Origin: Ligula intestinalis
Lineage: Eukaryota > Platyhelminthes > Cestoda > Diphyllobothriidea > Diphyllobothriidae
NCBI GenBank assembly: GCA_036362985.1
Contig: JAYGXS010000003.1
Coordinates: forward strand, 30,128,259-30,192,258
Length of the DNA stretch: 64,000 nt
Direction of reading: 5' to 3'
The first letter of the stretch is position 1. Each line of letters opens with the position of its first letter. The position numbers were made by a program, and so were the translations under genes. The notes under the pieces were generated by a model. That model saw nothing but the letters and a program-made list of their open reading frames with translations, was not told the origin of the DNA and ran no database searches. Positions 54,661 through 63,607 of the stretch are shown here, piece by piece.

Positions 54661-55560
54661 TATACCTAGAAACCAAGAGAATACGTGCTTCTACACATAA
54701 GTGTAACCTCAACACATAAAGAGAGCTGCTAACGATGCCTCACATGTTGAGCCCAGGTAACGTTGTGTTAAACAGTGGGTGCCAATTTTTAGAAGGTTTT
54801 AACGGGAAGCCACGACCATTTTTTCAGTTTAAAAGTGCTGATGTTTAGGTTATATATGTTATCGACGGACAAGGAGTTTTTGCACACTCAAATGAATGGG
54901 ACCGCTTTAGATTTTTTCAATTTAACATTTAAGAATAAGAAGATGCGACCACCAGAAAAAGCGCTTAATCACTTCCTGGTTTAGCTTCTGATATGCCCGC
55001 GCACTACAATATTCCAGGAGGCGTAGATGGCGCATGTGACAGAGTAGTGGAGCATGTCTTCACTATTGTCGACAACTCAGGAGCGTCAATAGAGCCACAA
55101 ATAAAACCGAACTGTTTACCTTTAGTCAATTTCTGTGCAGATAAGAGGCATCGCAAAGCAGGTCGCGCAGTTTAGCGCACTATCCAGAAGAAGAAGTAGA
55201 AGAAGATTATGAAGAGAATTTTTCCTGTAGCACAGACATTTTATTGCTTTGACCTTTCGGGTCCATGCCTATCTCTAACCCCTCAAATACCTTCTTGCAG
55301 CGGAGGCCTTATTGTCTATTACTGCGCGGTAGATGCAGTTTCGGCGGATTGGCCAATCAGCACTTAGGAGGCGGTGGCTGCATCCACGTGGTGGCTTCCC
55401 ATTTGGATGTCCATCTGCGGCACGATTGCTACCCTTGCTTTCCCATTTCTGTAAAAAGAACGTGCTACGTTTTCGCGAGTCCAAAACAATTATATGCGTT
55501 CGTTTATAAAACAATTGTCCGAAAACATTCAACGTCAAAATGGCGACTAAAAGAGAGTTA
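54660..55560 (+). repeat. upstream block of the tandem unit (copy d) without gene
   Basis: Contains GCGCAGTTTAGCGCACTATCC near 55165, TTATTGCTTTGACCTTTCGG, TACTGCGCGGTAGATGCAG, GGCCAATCAGCAC and CATTTGGATGTCCATCTGCGG. This is the sequence that precedes gene copies elsewhere, but here the gene and its promoter are absent and an RTE-like relic follows. Overlapping open frames of 98 (plus) and 87 (minus) codons are not conserved in the other copies. Confidence 0.5.
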
Positions 55561-55789
55561 AGGAGCCTGTCACTTACCTTACAGTAAACTCTATATAACG
55601 AATAACATTACACATTACAACCGCTGGATGATTCACCAGACGGTGAATACCGGCATAAATCCAAATTTAAATAATTAATTGATACTACGCAATTCTCTCA
55701 GTGCCTGTAGCTAGACACACCAAAGAGCTTTAAGAAGGTTTTTCTGGATGGACTCTGGAAAATGCCACTGAACATTTGTCGTTGGAAAT

Positions 55790-56230
55790 ACTCCCTCCAA
55801 ATGTTGTTCCATTTCATTTTAAGATGGGGTTATCGATCATGTCGAAAATGACAGGACTATTTCTGGAGGGCCCACTGTGAATCATAAGTTTAAGTCGGGC
55901 TGTCGAATCATTCACAACTCTCTCCGTCTCAGGATCTTGGCAATACAAATGGATGCCTACCATGAATAGCGCCTGCGGATCAACGTTAGCTACCAAGCCA
56001 CCCAAAATTTTTTAAGAATGCCTCTCATGACAACGTCCCTATGAATATCCATTGCCGGCACCCACAAACTATTGAGTACTTCGGACTGAGTAACACAAGA
56101 GAATGGGGAATTTACTCTATAATTGACAATCAAGACAGTCGATTCGGCAAACAGATGTACACGGCAACTCTTCATTAAGCCAGCTCATTAGCAGGGCTAA
56201 TTAACTTTGTACACTTGGTCAGGGTTGGTA
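55790..56230 (+). mobile_element. RTE-like retrotransposon relic, plus orientation
   Basis: Inverse of the 29.2-29.6 kb and 25.48-25.8 kb relics (shared inverse pieces: GGGATATTT/AGGACTATTTCTGGAGGGC, GTGAATCATAAGTTTAAGT, GAATCATTCACAACTCTC, GCCTGCGGATCAACGTTAGC). No RT catalytic motif is readable. The call rests on homology to the 28.8-30.4 kb element. Confidence 0.45.
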
Positions 56231-56239
56231 ATTGTAGGT

Positions 56240-57450
56240 TGATTACAACTTATTCTTTTCAGGCTGCCTGCATGGCGAGATGGGCTTGTAGAGGTCCCTC
56301 TGCCGGGTGGAGGCAGAGAGGAAACCAAATTGGGTTGGGTTGTGGGCATTGATTGGCGTCAGGTACATGGAGTGATAATTACTGTCAGTTGCGTGGGGCG
56401 AACGACTCTTGTTTGGGCCTGGGGACAAAGTGTGATCGGCACCTTGCGTCGGAATCGACCACGGAATTGAAAGTGCTCAAGCAAACGTCGCCTGGCAATA
56501 TAGTGGTGGATCCGTTAGCCATACAGACACTGTTTCGACTCTTGTAAGCATCTGTTGGTGTAGGCCCTTGGGAGAGTTAGCTGGTGTCTCTAAGATAACC
56601 TGAAAGACTTCATTAGTATCGATTTGATGGCTTGTACAGACAAGGTGTGCAAGGATAGAACTTGCCTCGGGAATGGCGCTAGAGCAACGATTAACTGACT
56701 TATTCAATACTGGCAAGCATTTTTGATCCTGCCAGGCTAGATTAAAAAACGTGGCGATGGATAAGTGGATATCTGTCAGCGAGAGTGCAGGTGTTTAATC
56801 GTCGGTAATCACCTCGTGCGCGCCAATTAACGAGGGAAATTTTACACACCATTAGTAGATTTGTGGGAGCCTGCCTCGCTGACTCATGCCGGCTTTGCTG
56901 CCAAACCGCGCGGGTTCAGTGTCTACGCGCACCAACTAAACTCCTACGCACTGTGTCTGCCTTTGTTTGCCGCGCACTCGGCAACTATCACGCGAGACAA
57001 GGACCCCCCCACTGGTGTCTGTCCTTGGCTTTCACCAATTGCCATCAAGGCCATCAGACAGACAAAAGCATTCGGCGACTGACGTTTGAGTTACTCGGCC
57101 TTCCGCCTCGGCTTGAGACGGACGCGACACTGCAGTGCTCTCTCACGGTCCTGATGGGCAAACTCAACACCAGTTCGAGTCAGCCATTTTTCTTCTATCT
57201 TTTCTTCTACTTGTTCTCTGTAGAATTTAACCTTCTCCTACTCTGATTATCCAAGATTTCTCTATCATCTCCTAAGGAACCGGGCCCGGAAGATCGCAGT
57301 CGTTAAGGTTCAACCGGCATAGCCTTAACTCCATTGCGATAGAGGTGCAGCCCATAGACTAGTGGATGGCCTCAATATGTCTTGCTCCATCATGTGACGG
57401 AATTCAGCCTTGGCGAGAGCTAATTTCTCGGCGGCTAATCAACTGGGGTG
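56240..57450 (-). mobile_element. Ty3/Gypsy-like relic with LTR-like interior
   Basis: The minus strand around 56716-56640 (AIPEASSILAHLV) and the DNA at 56380-56860 match the Gypsy RT relic at 40.65-41.05 kb. At 57340-57440 the DNA (GAATTCAGCCTTGG, ATTTCTCGGCGGCTAATC) matches the AEFSLRIE region of that relic at 41.1-41.2 kb. Between them, 56860-57260 is GC-rich sequence similar in style to 32.0-32.4 kb and may be an LTR or an inserted piece. Its end (GGAACCGGGCCCGGAAGATCG) recurs inverted at 36.5 kb. Confidence 0.55.
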
Positions 57451-57560
57451 ACTTGAGGTTGCGTTTGACGGTAGATTAGATGCAGCCCTCCTAGTGGTTA
57501 AAAAGGATGATGCGGAAGGCATTTTGTCAATCAAAGGGGAAGTTGGGAACCGTTGTAGCT
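57445..57560 (+). repeat. segment shared with 42.06-42.14 kb
   Basis: GAGGTTGCGTTTGACGGTAGATTAG, ATGCAGCCCTC, AAGGCATTTTGTCAATC. In both places it stands between a Gypsy relic and a dead Cys-rich unit, so the two neighbourhoods were duplicated together. Confidence 0.55.
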
Positions 57561-57574
57561 GCAGGCATATCAGG

Positions 57575-57945
57575 CGCACCCCAAACCTACACCGGCCATT
57601 CCCCTACCTTGCGTTTTGGGGAATATTTAGTTCGCTTTTGTGCACCCTGCTTTATAAATAAAGTCAAATTTAACTTATCAGTGGACCAGTTGGCCCAAAC
57701 CACTACACAAAACTCTGATCTTATTTAGAAAGATGTAGTGATAGGTTGCGTATTTCATCTCTGATTTAGGAGAAGGTAAGTGTACGATCGACTCGAGTTT
57801 TTAGGCATGACAGATTGCTGGCATATACAGGATGTATTTACTTCGTAGTAATACGTGTGCATTTATTAACTTATTAATTGAGGTTAAGGCTGCCGATAGA
57901 TGTGACTGCAAGCGTTTGGCTCCTAGAAAGTGCTAGTTAACGGCA
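57575..57945 (+). pseudogene. Cys-rich unit copy 8: 3'UTR and flank only
   Basis: Begins with the sequence that follows the stop codon in copy 4 (CACCCCAAACCTACACCGG..CATTCCCCTACCTTGCGTTTTGGGG), carries GTGCACCCTGCTTTATAAATAAAG and the CAGTGGACCAGTTGGCCCAAACCACT segment, and runs into the flank. No coding exon is left. It also serves as the empty-site reference for the CR1-like insertion at 43.24 kb. Confidence 0.65.
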
Positions 57946-59870
57946 TTGCGAATGTACCACCAAATGTCTGCACGGTGTTTTCGTGGACTGGGCACCCCAA
58001 AATCCAAACTTGTCTTGAGCTTTACATCAACTTTTCAGCTGCTAATCTTGCAGAACTTTGCCAAAAACAAATTGCACTAAGCCAGGTTTGAACGGTGAGC
58101 GCTGTTCGCTTTCATTTAGGTTAGGTTGGTGAGGTAGGGGATACTGGGTTTAATTATTTTGCGCAAATCTGTAAAGATTATCAAGGCCTGATTATGCTGC
58201 AGAATGCAATAGAAGTTTACTGTTTATTTAAACTACACTAGGCAATACATATTGAAAAAATTCAAGGCATAATTTTCATGCTCTTCCGTCTAGTACCTAG
58301 AGGATATCAAAGAATGCTGACATATTCTAGGGTCCTTTGAGTGGTACGTTTGCGAAAGCTATTAACTATAAGCTTGTCTGTGGATACTATTAAATAAAGT
58401 GCTGGTCGAATAGTAGAGCCCACACCGATCTGGATACAAAATAAGCTCGTACTGGACTGCCTTACAGGATGTCCTAGAATACGAGGGAGTCTAACCAACA
58501 AACGTAAGGGAGATCGGGGTGGATATCTTTGGCTTATAAACCCTCATCAGCCAATCCACGGTGCTGATCGTCCGAGGTTCGCATCCGAGACCCTTTGGTC
58601 ATTGAGTGGAACTCCTCTCAAATTGCATCGTATGTGTCTCGAGTACGATCGGTGATTACGGAACACGCTCGTTCCGTCTTTCCTTGGCAATTAATTTAGA
58701 GCCTTGGAAACTAGTCGCATAACGGCGTGTAGAATGCAATGTAGGAAAAACCGACAAAAACTATAATTGCCTGCTTATTTCTTTAACACTTTTCGTCTTC
58801 ATTACCAAGCATGCCGTGCATGTCATGTAAAAAATTTCCTACAAGGAATGCTGCTCAATATTGTGAGTTTGGCGTAATAAAGAGGAGGGCACAATTTTCA
58901 TACAGTCTCCCTTTCATAGAATTAAAACACAGTCTCTGCTGCTGCTGCACTGCCTCAGTCCGAAACTGTATGTAATTTTGATCGGTATAAATCCCATGGA
59001 CGTGCAAAATGACGTGCTGGTTGATTTAGACGGAACACTAAGAATTTCCATTTTCATTTCAACTGGGCAGCAGAAGCCTAGGTGGCAACCGGAATTTGTT
59101 GCATTTATGATGTAGAAAATGTGGATAAGCGGGTACAAATGAAGGACAGTTACGAAAATCGGGAACACGTTTTGGAATTTTGGCTTTCTGGGTGCATAAA
59201 TTGAGATTAGTGGCAGTAACAATCAGTGGATTCTTTGCCGTCTTACCTTGCTACAGTGCAATGAGTAGGTCTATTGTCCGTCTTTGGTCTGATTGTAGTC
59301 TTTAAAAAAGGCAGAATATCCGTCTGTTTTGGCGTCGTTTTAATTTTCCTCGCTGTTTATGGTGGCCAGGCATGCTTTACGGTCAAGCGAACTAAAGCAA
59401 AATTCGATTATTGCAAGTGAGTCAGTCTGATCGACATATTTGATTTTTTTGCATACATTCCTAGTTGGTTGATATGCTACAAGAATGCATAGTTTCATGT
59501 ATGACAGTAACCGTAGAGCTGAAAAGTACGAATACACACAGTTTGAACCGAACTACTTTTGTGCTTAACAGAAGTTTTTCAAGAGCTACCGGATTTTACG
59601 TTTTAATGATACGATAACTAGTTAGCATAGTTTATTTACAAAAAAGGACTTATTGCATATTCTAGCAAACGCAGCCGTTTCAGATCTCTTCGATTTAACG
59701 TTTACCTCTGGTTTACCTTCAGATGTAATGAAGCATTAGAGGATCCTAGGAAAAGTAGGCAGTGTACATAGGACAGTGTGAGGGTGCACCTTTTCAGTCG
59801 TGTAGGTAACCTAGGCGTGTCCATAGCACCACTTATGAAACTAAACGTTAAAATGTAGCCATTACCGGGT
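57945..59870 (+). repeat. downstream block of copy 8 (copy h, near full length)
   Basis: Landmarks in order: TGCGAATGTACCACCAAATG, GCCTGATTATGCTGCAGAATG, CTAGAGGATATCAAAGAATGC, GGAACTCCTCTCAAATTGC, ACGGAACACGCTCGTTCC, CTGCTGCTGCTGCACTGCC, GGTATAAATCCCATGGACGTGC, GAGTAGGTCTATTGTCCGTC, CATTACCGGGTTTCCTGTGAGG. It leads into the next gene copy at 60.2 kb and so defines the unit period of roughly 3 kb. Confidence 0.7.
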
Positions 59871-60259
59871 TTCCTGTGAGGAAAGTAGTTGACAGTCTAT
59901 CCTTGCGATTGACTGCAAGTTAGTGTTCATGCCGTCTTGCGCAGAGGCATTTACCCTTTTCTCGCGAAATTCTGAAGCAATTGACTGTGAAGAGAACGAA
60001 AATCTTCAGGAAATCGAGTTGGTCTCGTGAATTTTTAAACAGGTATTACTTGTTCGTCGACGGACAAAATAGAAATTGAGGGCGTAGCCATCAGTGCTTC
60101 TGCGCGACATTGAGTAAGTTACGTGTCCAATAAATCTATCAAATAAAAACTTGATATTATAGTGTCTACTGTTTCACACTCATTGTTTCCACCTGGTTCG
60201 CATATAAACACTTTAAAAGTTGTTTCTATACGCTGCCTACTGTATGTTCATTTGAAGTA

Positions 60260-60556
60260 ATGTTCACAGACGTGAACCTGGGTCACCATTCTGCCAGCAA
60301 ACGTATTTTTTCTTACGATTTCTACTATCCTTTCTGGACACAAAATTGTATCTGCACAGTAATGACTATTGCCTTCATCTCTCCCAGTGTGCACCGCATT
60401 AGATGTCTGACGGCGCCCATGTTCGAACCGGCTGCGGCTCGCAGAATTTGTAATTGCGTGTATAGTAAGTGCCGGACGGAGTGCGCAGGCAAAGAAAAAT
60501 GTAATTTCCAATATGGAAAGAACTTCGACGCGTGTAGATTGGAATTTCTTGGGTGA
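60260..60556 (+). CDS. small Cys-rich protein, copy 6
   Basis: The main exon after the strong acceptor CTTCATCTCTCCCAG (ends 60387) encodes VHRIRC, then the family pattern C-x14-C-x-C-x4-C-x3-C-x5-C-x10-C (ICNCVYSKC, ECAGKEKCNFQYGKNF) and ends FLG, TGA at 60554-60556. Unspliced, an ATG at 60260 gives a 98-residue frame with no signal peptide. A spliced alternative uses the aligned acceptor TTCACAG (ends 60269), a 33-nt phase-2 exon 60270-60302 (ending CAAAC before GTATTT) and an 85-nt intron to 60387. Upstream, the sequence KLFLYAAYCMFI, like the signal peptide of copy 3, is read but closed by TGA. The cysteine exon is under apparent constraint; the exact gene model is uncertain. Confidence 0.5.
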   Translation: MFTDVNLGHHSASKRIFSYDFYYPFWTQNCICTVMTIAFISPSVHRIRCLTAPMFEPAAARRICNCVYSKCRTECAGKEKCNFQYGKNFDACRLEFLG

Positions 60557-60647
60557 TCGCTTCGCAGCACCCCAAAATCTAAATAATTTATTCCCCTACC
60601 TTTGGTTTTGGGAAATATTTCTTCCGGTTTTTGCTCCCTGTTTCATA

Positions 60648-60653
60648 AATAAA
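60648..60653 (+). terminator. polyadenylation signal AATAAA, copy 6
   Basis: Lies about 90 bp after the TGA in the shared CTCCCTGTTTCATAAATAAAGCCC context, followed by ACTTTCACTGAGTACTGGAGCAG as in copy 3. Confidence 0.55.
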
Positions 60654-60659
60654 GCCCAC

Positions 60660-61500
60660 TTTCACTGAGTACTGGAGCAGTTGGCCCACTTGACCCCCCT
60701 TAAATAATTCGGGTTTTATTTCAATAGAAAGGGCAGTAGTTTGCGTATTTCAGCTCAGATTGAGAACTATATAAGTTAACTATAGACTCCGGTATTGTGT
60801 GCACCTAGTATGTAAATATGCCAGGTTGGTGGCATATCCAGAATGTATTTGTTTCGTCGTAATCATTGTGCATTTTCGTAATCTAGTAAACAGAAATCAA
60901 GATATATTTGGAAGATCTGGTATTTTTGCACAAATAATAAACGTTGTTAAAGAAATGTGACTTTAGATTTTAAACATCTGGAAGGTTTTGTCTGCACATC
61001 AACGGAGACTTTTATGGGACCATCAGGTTGCGGAACCTATCCTTATGACATAAATACTCATCGCAGGTGAAAGCGTGCATGTTGAGTATCGCTGAGGAGT
61101 AGGTGCAGGCTTGCCTTGTGAGATAGTATGCTTTTGACGATGTTTCTGTCTACATTTACTGAGAGAATCGCGTACTGTATAGGAATTATTTAAATCTGGA
61201 ACTGGTAAATGGGTGGTCTTGGTTTAAATGAAGTTGGAACAGGTTACGCGGTCTGCAGTACTCAAACTTGCGCATTACGTTAATACTATCTCTAGCTTCA
61301 GATTATATCTCTGTAACTAACCTCATTCTTTAATCCAATCCATTCTTACCGTGAATTTATACTCAATCCTTGTCCATCGACTCAGAATTTTATTTCGTTT
61401 AACTACCAATGTAATTCTTTTAAAACCCGTTAAGGGTGGAACCTCAGCTAATGAGTTTTATCTGTTCGAACGCCGAGCTGACCAGGCAAAACACTCGTCT
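60660..61500 (+). repeat. 3' flank of copy 6, two sub-blocks
   Basis: 60.70-61.04 kb parallels the flank of copies 2 and 3 (GACTCCGGTATTGTGTGCACC, CCAGAATGTATTTG, GTCGTAATCATTGTGCA, GGGACCATCAGGTTGCGGAACC). 61.1-61.48 kb parallels the flank of copy 1 (TTGTGAGATAGTATGCTTTTGACG, TTACTGAGAGAATCGCGTACTGTATAGGAATTATTTAA, GGGTGGAACCTCAGCTAATGAGTTTTA). No gene is seen. Confidence 0.6.
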
Positions 61501-61603
61501 TGCGAAACAGTTCCCTGATTGCTATTACAAGTGAACATGCGAATCTCAGGAAGTGATTGAGAAGAAGACGACTCCATCGCTGGGACAATACTCTTATTTG
61601 CCT

Positions 61604-61637
61604 GACGTTTCCACATCCGTCGCGGATTCGTCATCAG
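61604..61637 (-). ncRNA. hammerhead ribozyme-like motif, core intact
   Basis: Minus strand: CUGAUGA, a stem II built from C..AUCC / GGAU..G around a GCGAC loop, GAAAC, and directly GUC as cleavage triplet. Stem III would consist only of the self-complementary ACGU, as in the minimal hammerheads of Penelope-like elements that need to dimerise. Stem I beyond the first pair is weak in this copy, so activity is doubtful. Confidence 0.55.
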
Positions 61638-61988
61638 ATACATAGTCAGAGAGCAATAGCAGATAGTTTAACGCGTGCACAGGAGTTTGCAGCATTCATA
61701 GGATGCATTAATTACTACAAACATACGATGACAATTAACCGTTATTGCCCTCATGAGTGTTGGTGGTCTGTTGAGCGGCTTGCGGACTCTGACTTGCTGA
61801 CCTTTCATCACGCGTGGTGGACTCGGGCATGATGGTTGCCCGGTCGTATGGCCCTCCGGTAATGGTATAAGATGAGGCGGTGGCCTGTCCGTTCCCCAAG
61901 CAGTGACATGTTTTGGCCAAATCGAGTCTCAGCATCAACTATGGATTGGGCAAATCGTTGCACTTGTTGATGAATTGGGGCTCGTGAA

Positions 61989-62025
61989 CTCGATGACGAA
62001 TCCGCGACGGATATCGAAACGTCAG
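61989..62025 (+). ncRNA. hammerhead ribozyme-like motif, core altered
   Basis: Plus strand: UCGAUGA in place of CUGAUGA, stem II CGA.AUCC / GGAU.UCG with a GCGAC loop and one bulged A, then GAAAC and GUC. Everything but the first two core bases matches the inverted partner; it is probably inactive. Confidence 0.5.
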
Positions 62026-62359
62026 GTGAATAAAAGTATTGTCCCAGCGATCGAGTCGTCTTCCTTTCAGTTGCCTGATTTGCTGCAGGCCCTCGGGTAA
62101 GGTTCATCGACGGACATAGGCACGACAGTTCGACCGTCGATTTCGACGATGTCCACCGTGAACTTCAGTGGGTTGATTTAAAATGGTGGATCATTCGAAG
62201 ATTCTACTGCTGCTCACGCAGTCCTGGAAGGATGCGGAGCGGTAAACTGGCAGCGGCAGTCCTTTTTTGTGTGTGTACCTGTTTACATTGTAGGGATGTT
62301 GTTGTTGCCAGTCCCACCAGTATGTATGCGCTCATGTATGCGAGCATTGTCACTGCTGT

Positions 62360-63060
62360 GTGAGTGCCCGTGTTTGACATTTGTCACAAACGTTGTTGCG
62401 TTTGTTCTCTCTTCCAAAGAGCGGAAACGCATTGTAGCACACCAGAAGCCGGAAGAGCTGAGAAAAAAATACCTTCAGGAACTCTTTGGACCAAATGGAT
62501 ACCAAAGTCATTCATCAAACAGAGCGGGCGCCGAATGAACAGACGACGGCTAGTGCAACAATACCCCAAAGTCTGGATAGCCATTCCCTACATGAAAGGG
62601 GTCTCCGAAGCAGTCTCACAACTGCTGCAACCTGCTGGCGTAGGCATAGACTATTGACCGCAGGTGGAAATACGCCAGCGGGTAATGCAACCTAAAGAGA
62701 GACTGCCTCCTACAGAAACCCCTGCAGTTGTCCATAAGATACTTTGCCACGAGGGAGACTGCAATCACGTCGGAGAAAAAGGCCGCAAATTGCAGACCCA
62801 CCTTCACGAGCACAAACAGGCACCTGGGAGACAAGACCCAAACTCTCAACTTGCAGCACACGTCGCAGAGACTGGCCATGACTTCGACCTTCAAGGAGCA
62901 ACCATTGTTGGCCGAGGAAACTCAAAAACTGAAAGGCAGATGCTTGAGGCATGGTACTCAGATGCCAACTCCATCAACAGGCATCTGGACCCCCTCATAG
63001 CTTCAAAGTCTTGTGCCATTATGAGAGCGAAAGACGAAACAAAACCAAACCAAAAGTAAG
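62360..63060 (+). mobile_element. Penelope-like element, linker and GIY-YIG endonuclease region, interrupted
   Basis: Plus strand: RAETHCSTPEAGRAEKK, then (through two compensating shifts around an A7 run at about 62462-62470) KSFIKQSGRRMNRRRLV, VWIAIPYMKGVSEAVSQLL, QPAGVGIDY, a TGA at 62655-62657, and in the same frame RQRVMQPKERLPPTETPAVV, HKILCHEGDCNHVGEKGRKL, THLHEHKQ, SQLAAHVAETGHDFDLQ, ATIVGRGNSKTERQMLEAWY, NSINRHLDP. This is the linker plus GIY-YIG domain of a Penelope-like retroelement. The YIG motif reads HVG and the GIY part is not canonical, so the nuclease is likely inactive. The reverse transcriptase is missing. Sequence to about 63400 looks like its 3' region. Confidence 0.8.
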
Positions 63061-63607
63061 GATTGCCCTCAAAGAAGATCCAACGACGAGCCGGTCAGAA
63101 GAGGAGGCAGGGTCGCCAGGACCCTTGATCGGGTGACAAGTTGCCTTTATTATTGCTGTTCATGACTCCCTGCTCCACGGACAGCTAAAAAGCATACACC
63201 ACTGTAGTCGCCCTCCTCCTCCATCCCTTTTGATAGCTGTTTCTAACGCCCTGACAATTTGATTATATCTGACAGTTGATTGGCCTATGGCCACTATAAG
63301 TTCCCTCGTTTTGTTGCAACTTTTCACCTATGAAGATGAACTCCTACAAGAGTTCGAAAGCTCAAGACAATAAATCCGTTGATATTAAGACAGAATTCGG
63401 GAGGACGCAGGCTGCTGGTGCGACCAACACTAAACAACACGCGTACCAGCAGCACATCTTGCTAGGTAGGCTCCCGACTGGGAGCGCCATCAAGACCACA
63501 TTAAGAAGGAGCCATTCAGCCAGACTGTTAGCCCGCAGGCAACCACTCCACACAACAAGACACATACTAACCTGGCTACCAAGTCCAAGTTATCTCGTCA
63601 GTTTGTT
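63060..63607 (+). other. Penelope 3' region and following sequence, no gene
   Basis: 63060-63390 continues from the Penelope-like element; a DELLQEFESSRQ stretch near 63340 is a typical remnant of such 3' ends. From 63400 to 63607 the sequence is GC-richer, with an open frame on each strand and no motif. Nothing further is called. Confidence 0.4.

Larger units (their letters stand above)
61557..62073. repeat. inverted repeat with hammerhead-like arms, next to Penelope-like element
   Basis: Left arm 61560-61641 and right arm 61990-62073 are near reverse complements (GACGACTCCATCGCTGGGACAATACTC.. against ..GTATTGTCCCAGCGATCGAGTCGTC), separated by about 350 bp. Each arm carries a hammerhead-like motif in its own direction. 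Penelope-like elements are known to carry such ribozymes in their terminal repeats, so the right arm fits the 5' end of the element that follows at 62.36 kb; the left arm is an opposite copy. Confidence 0.65.
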
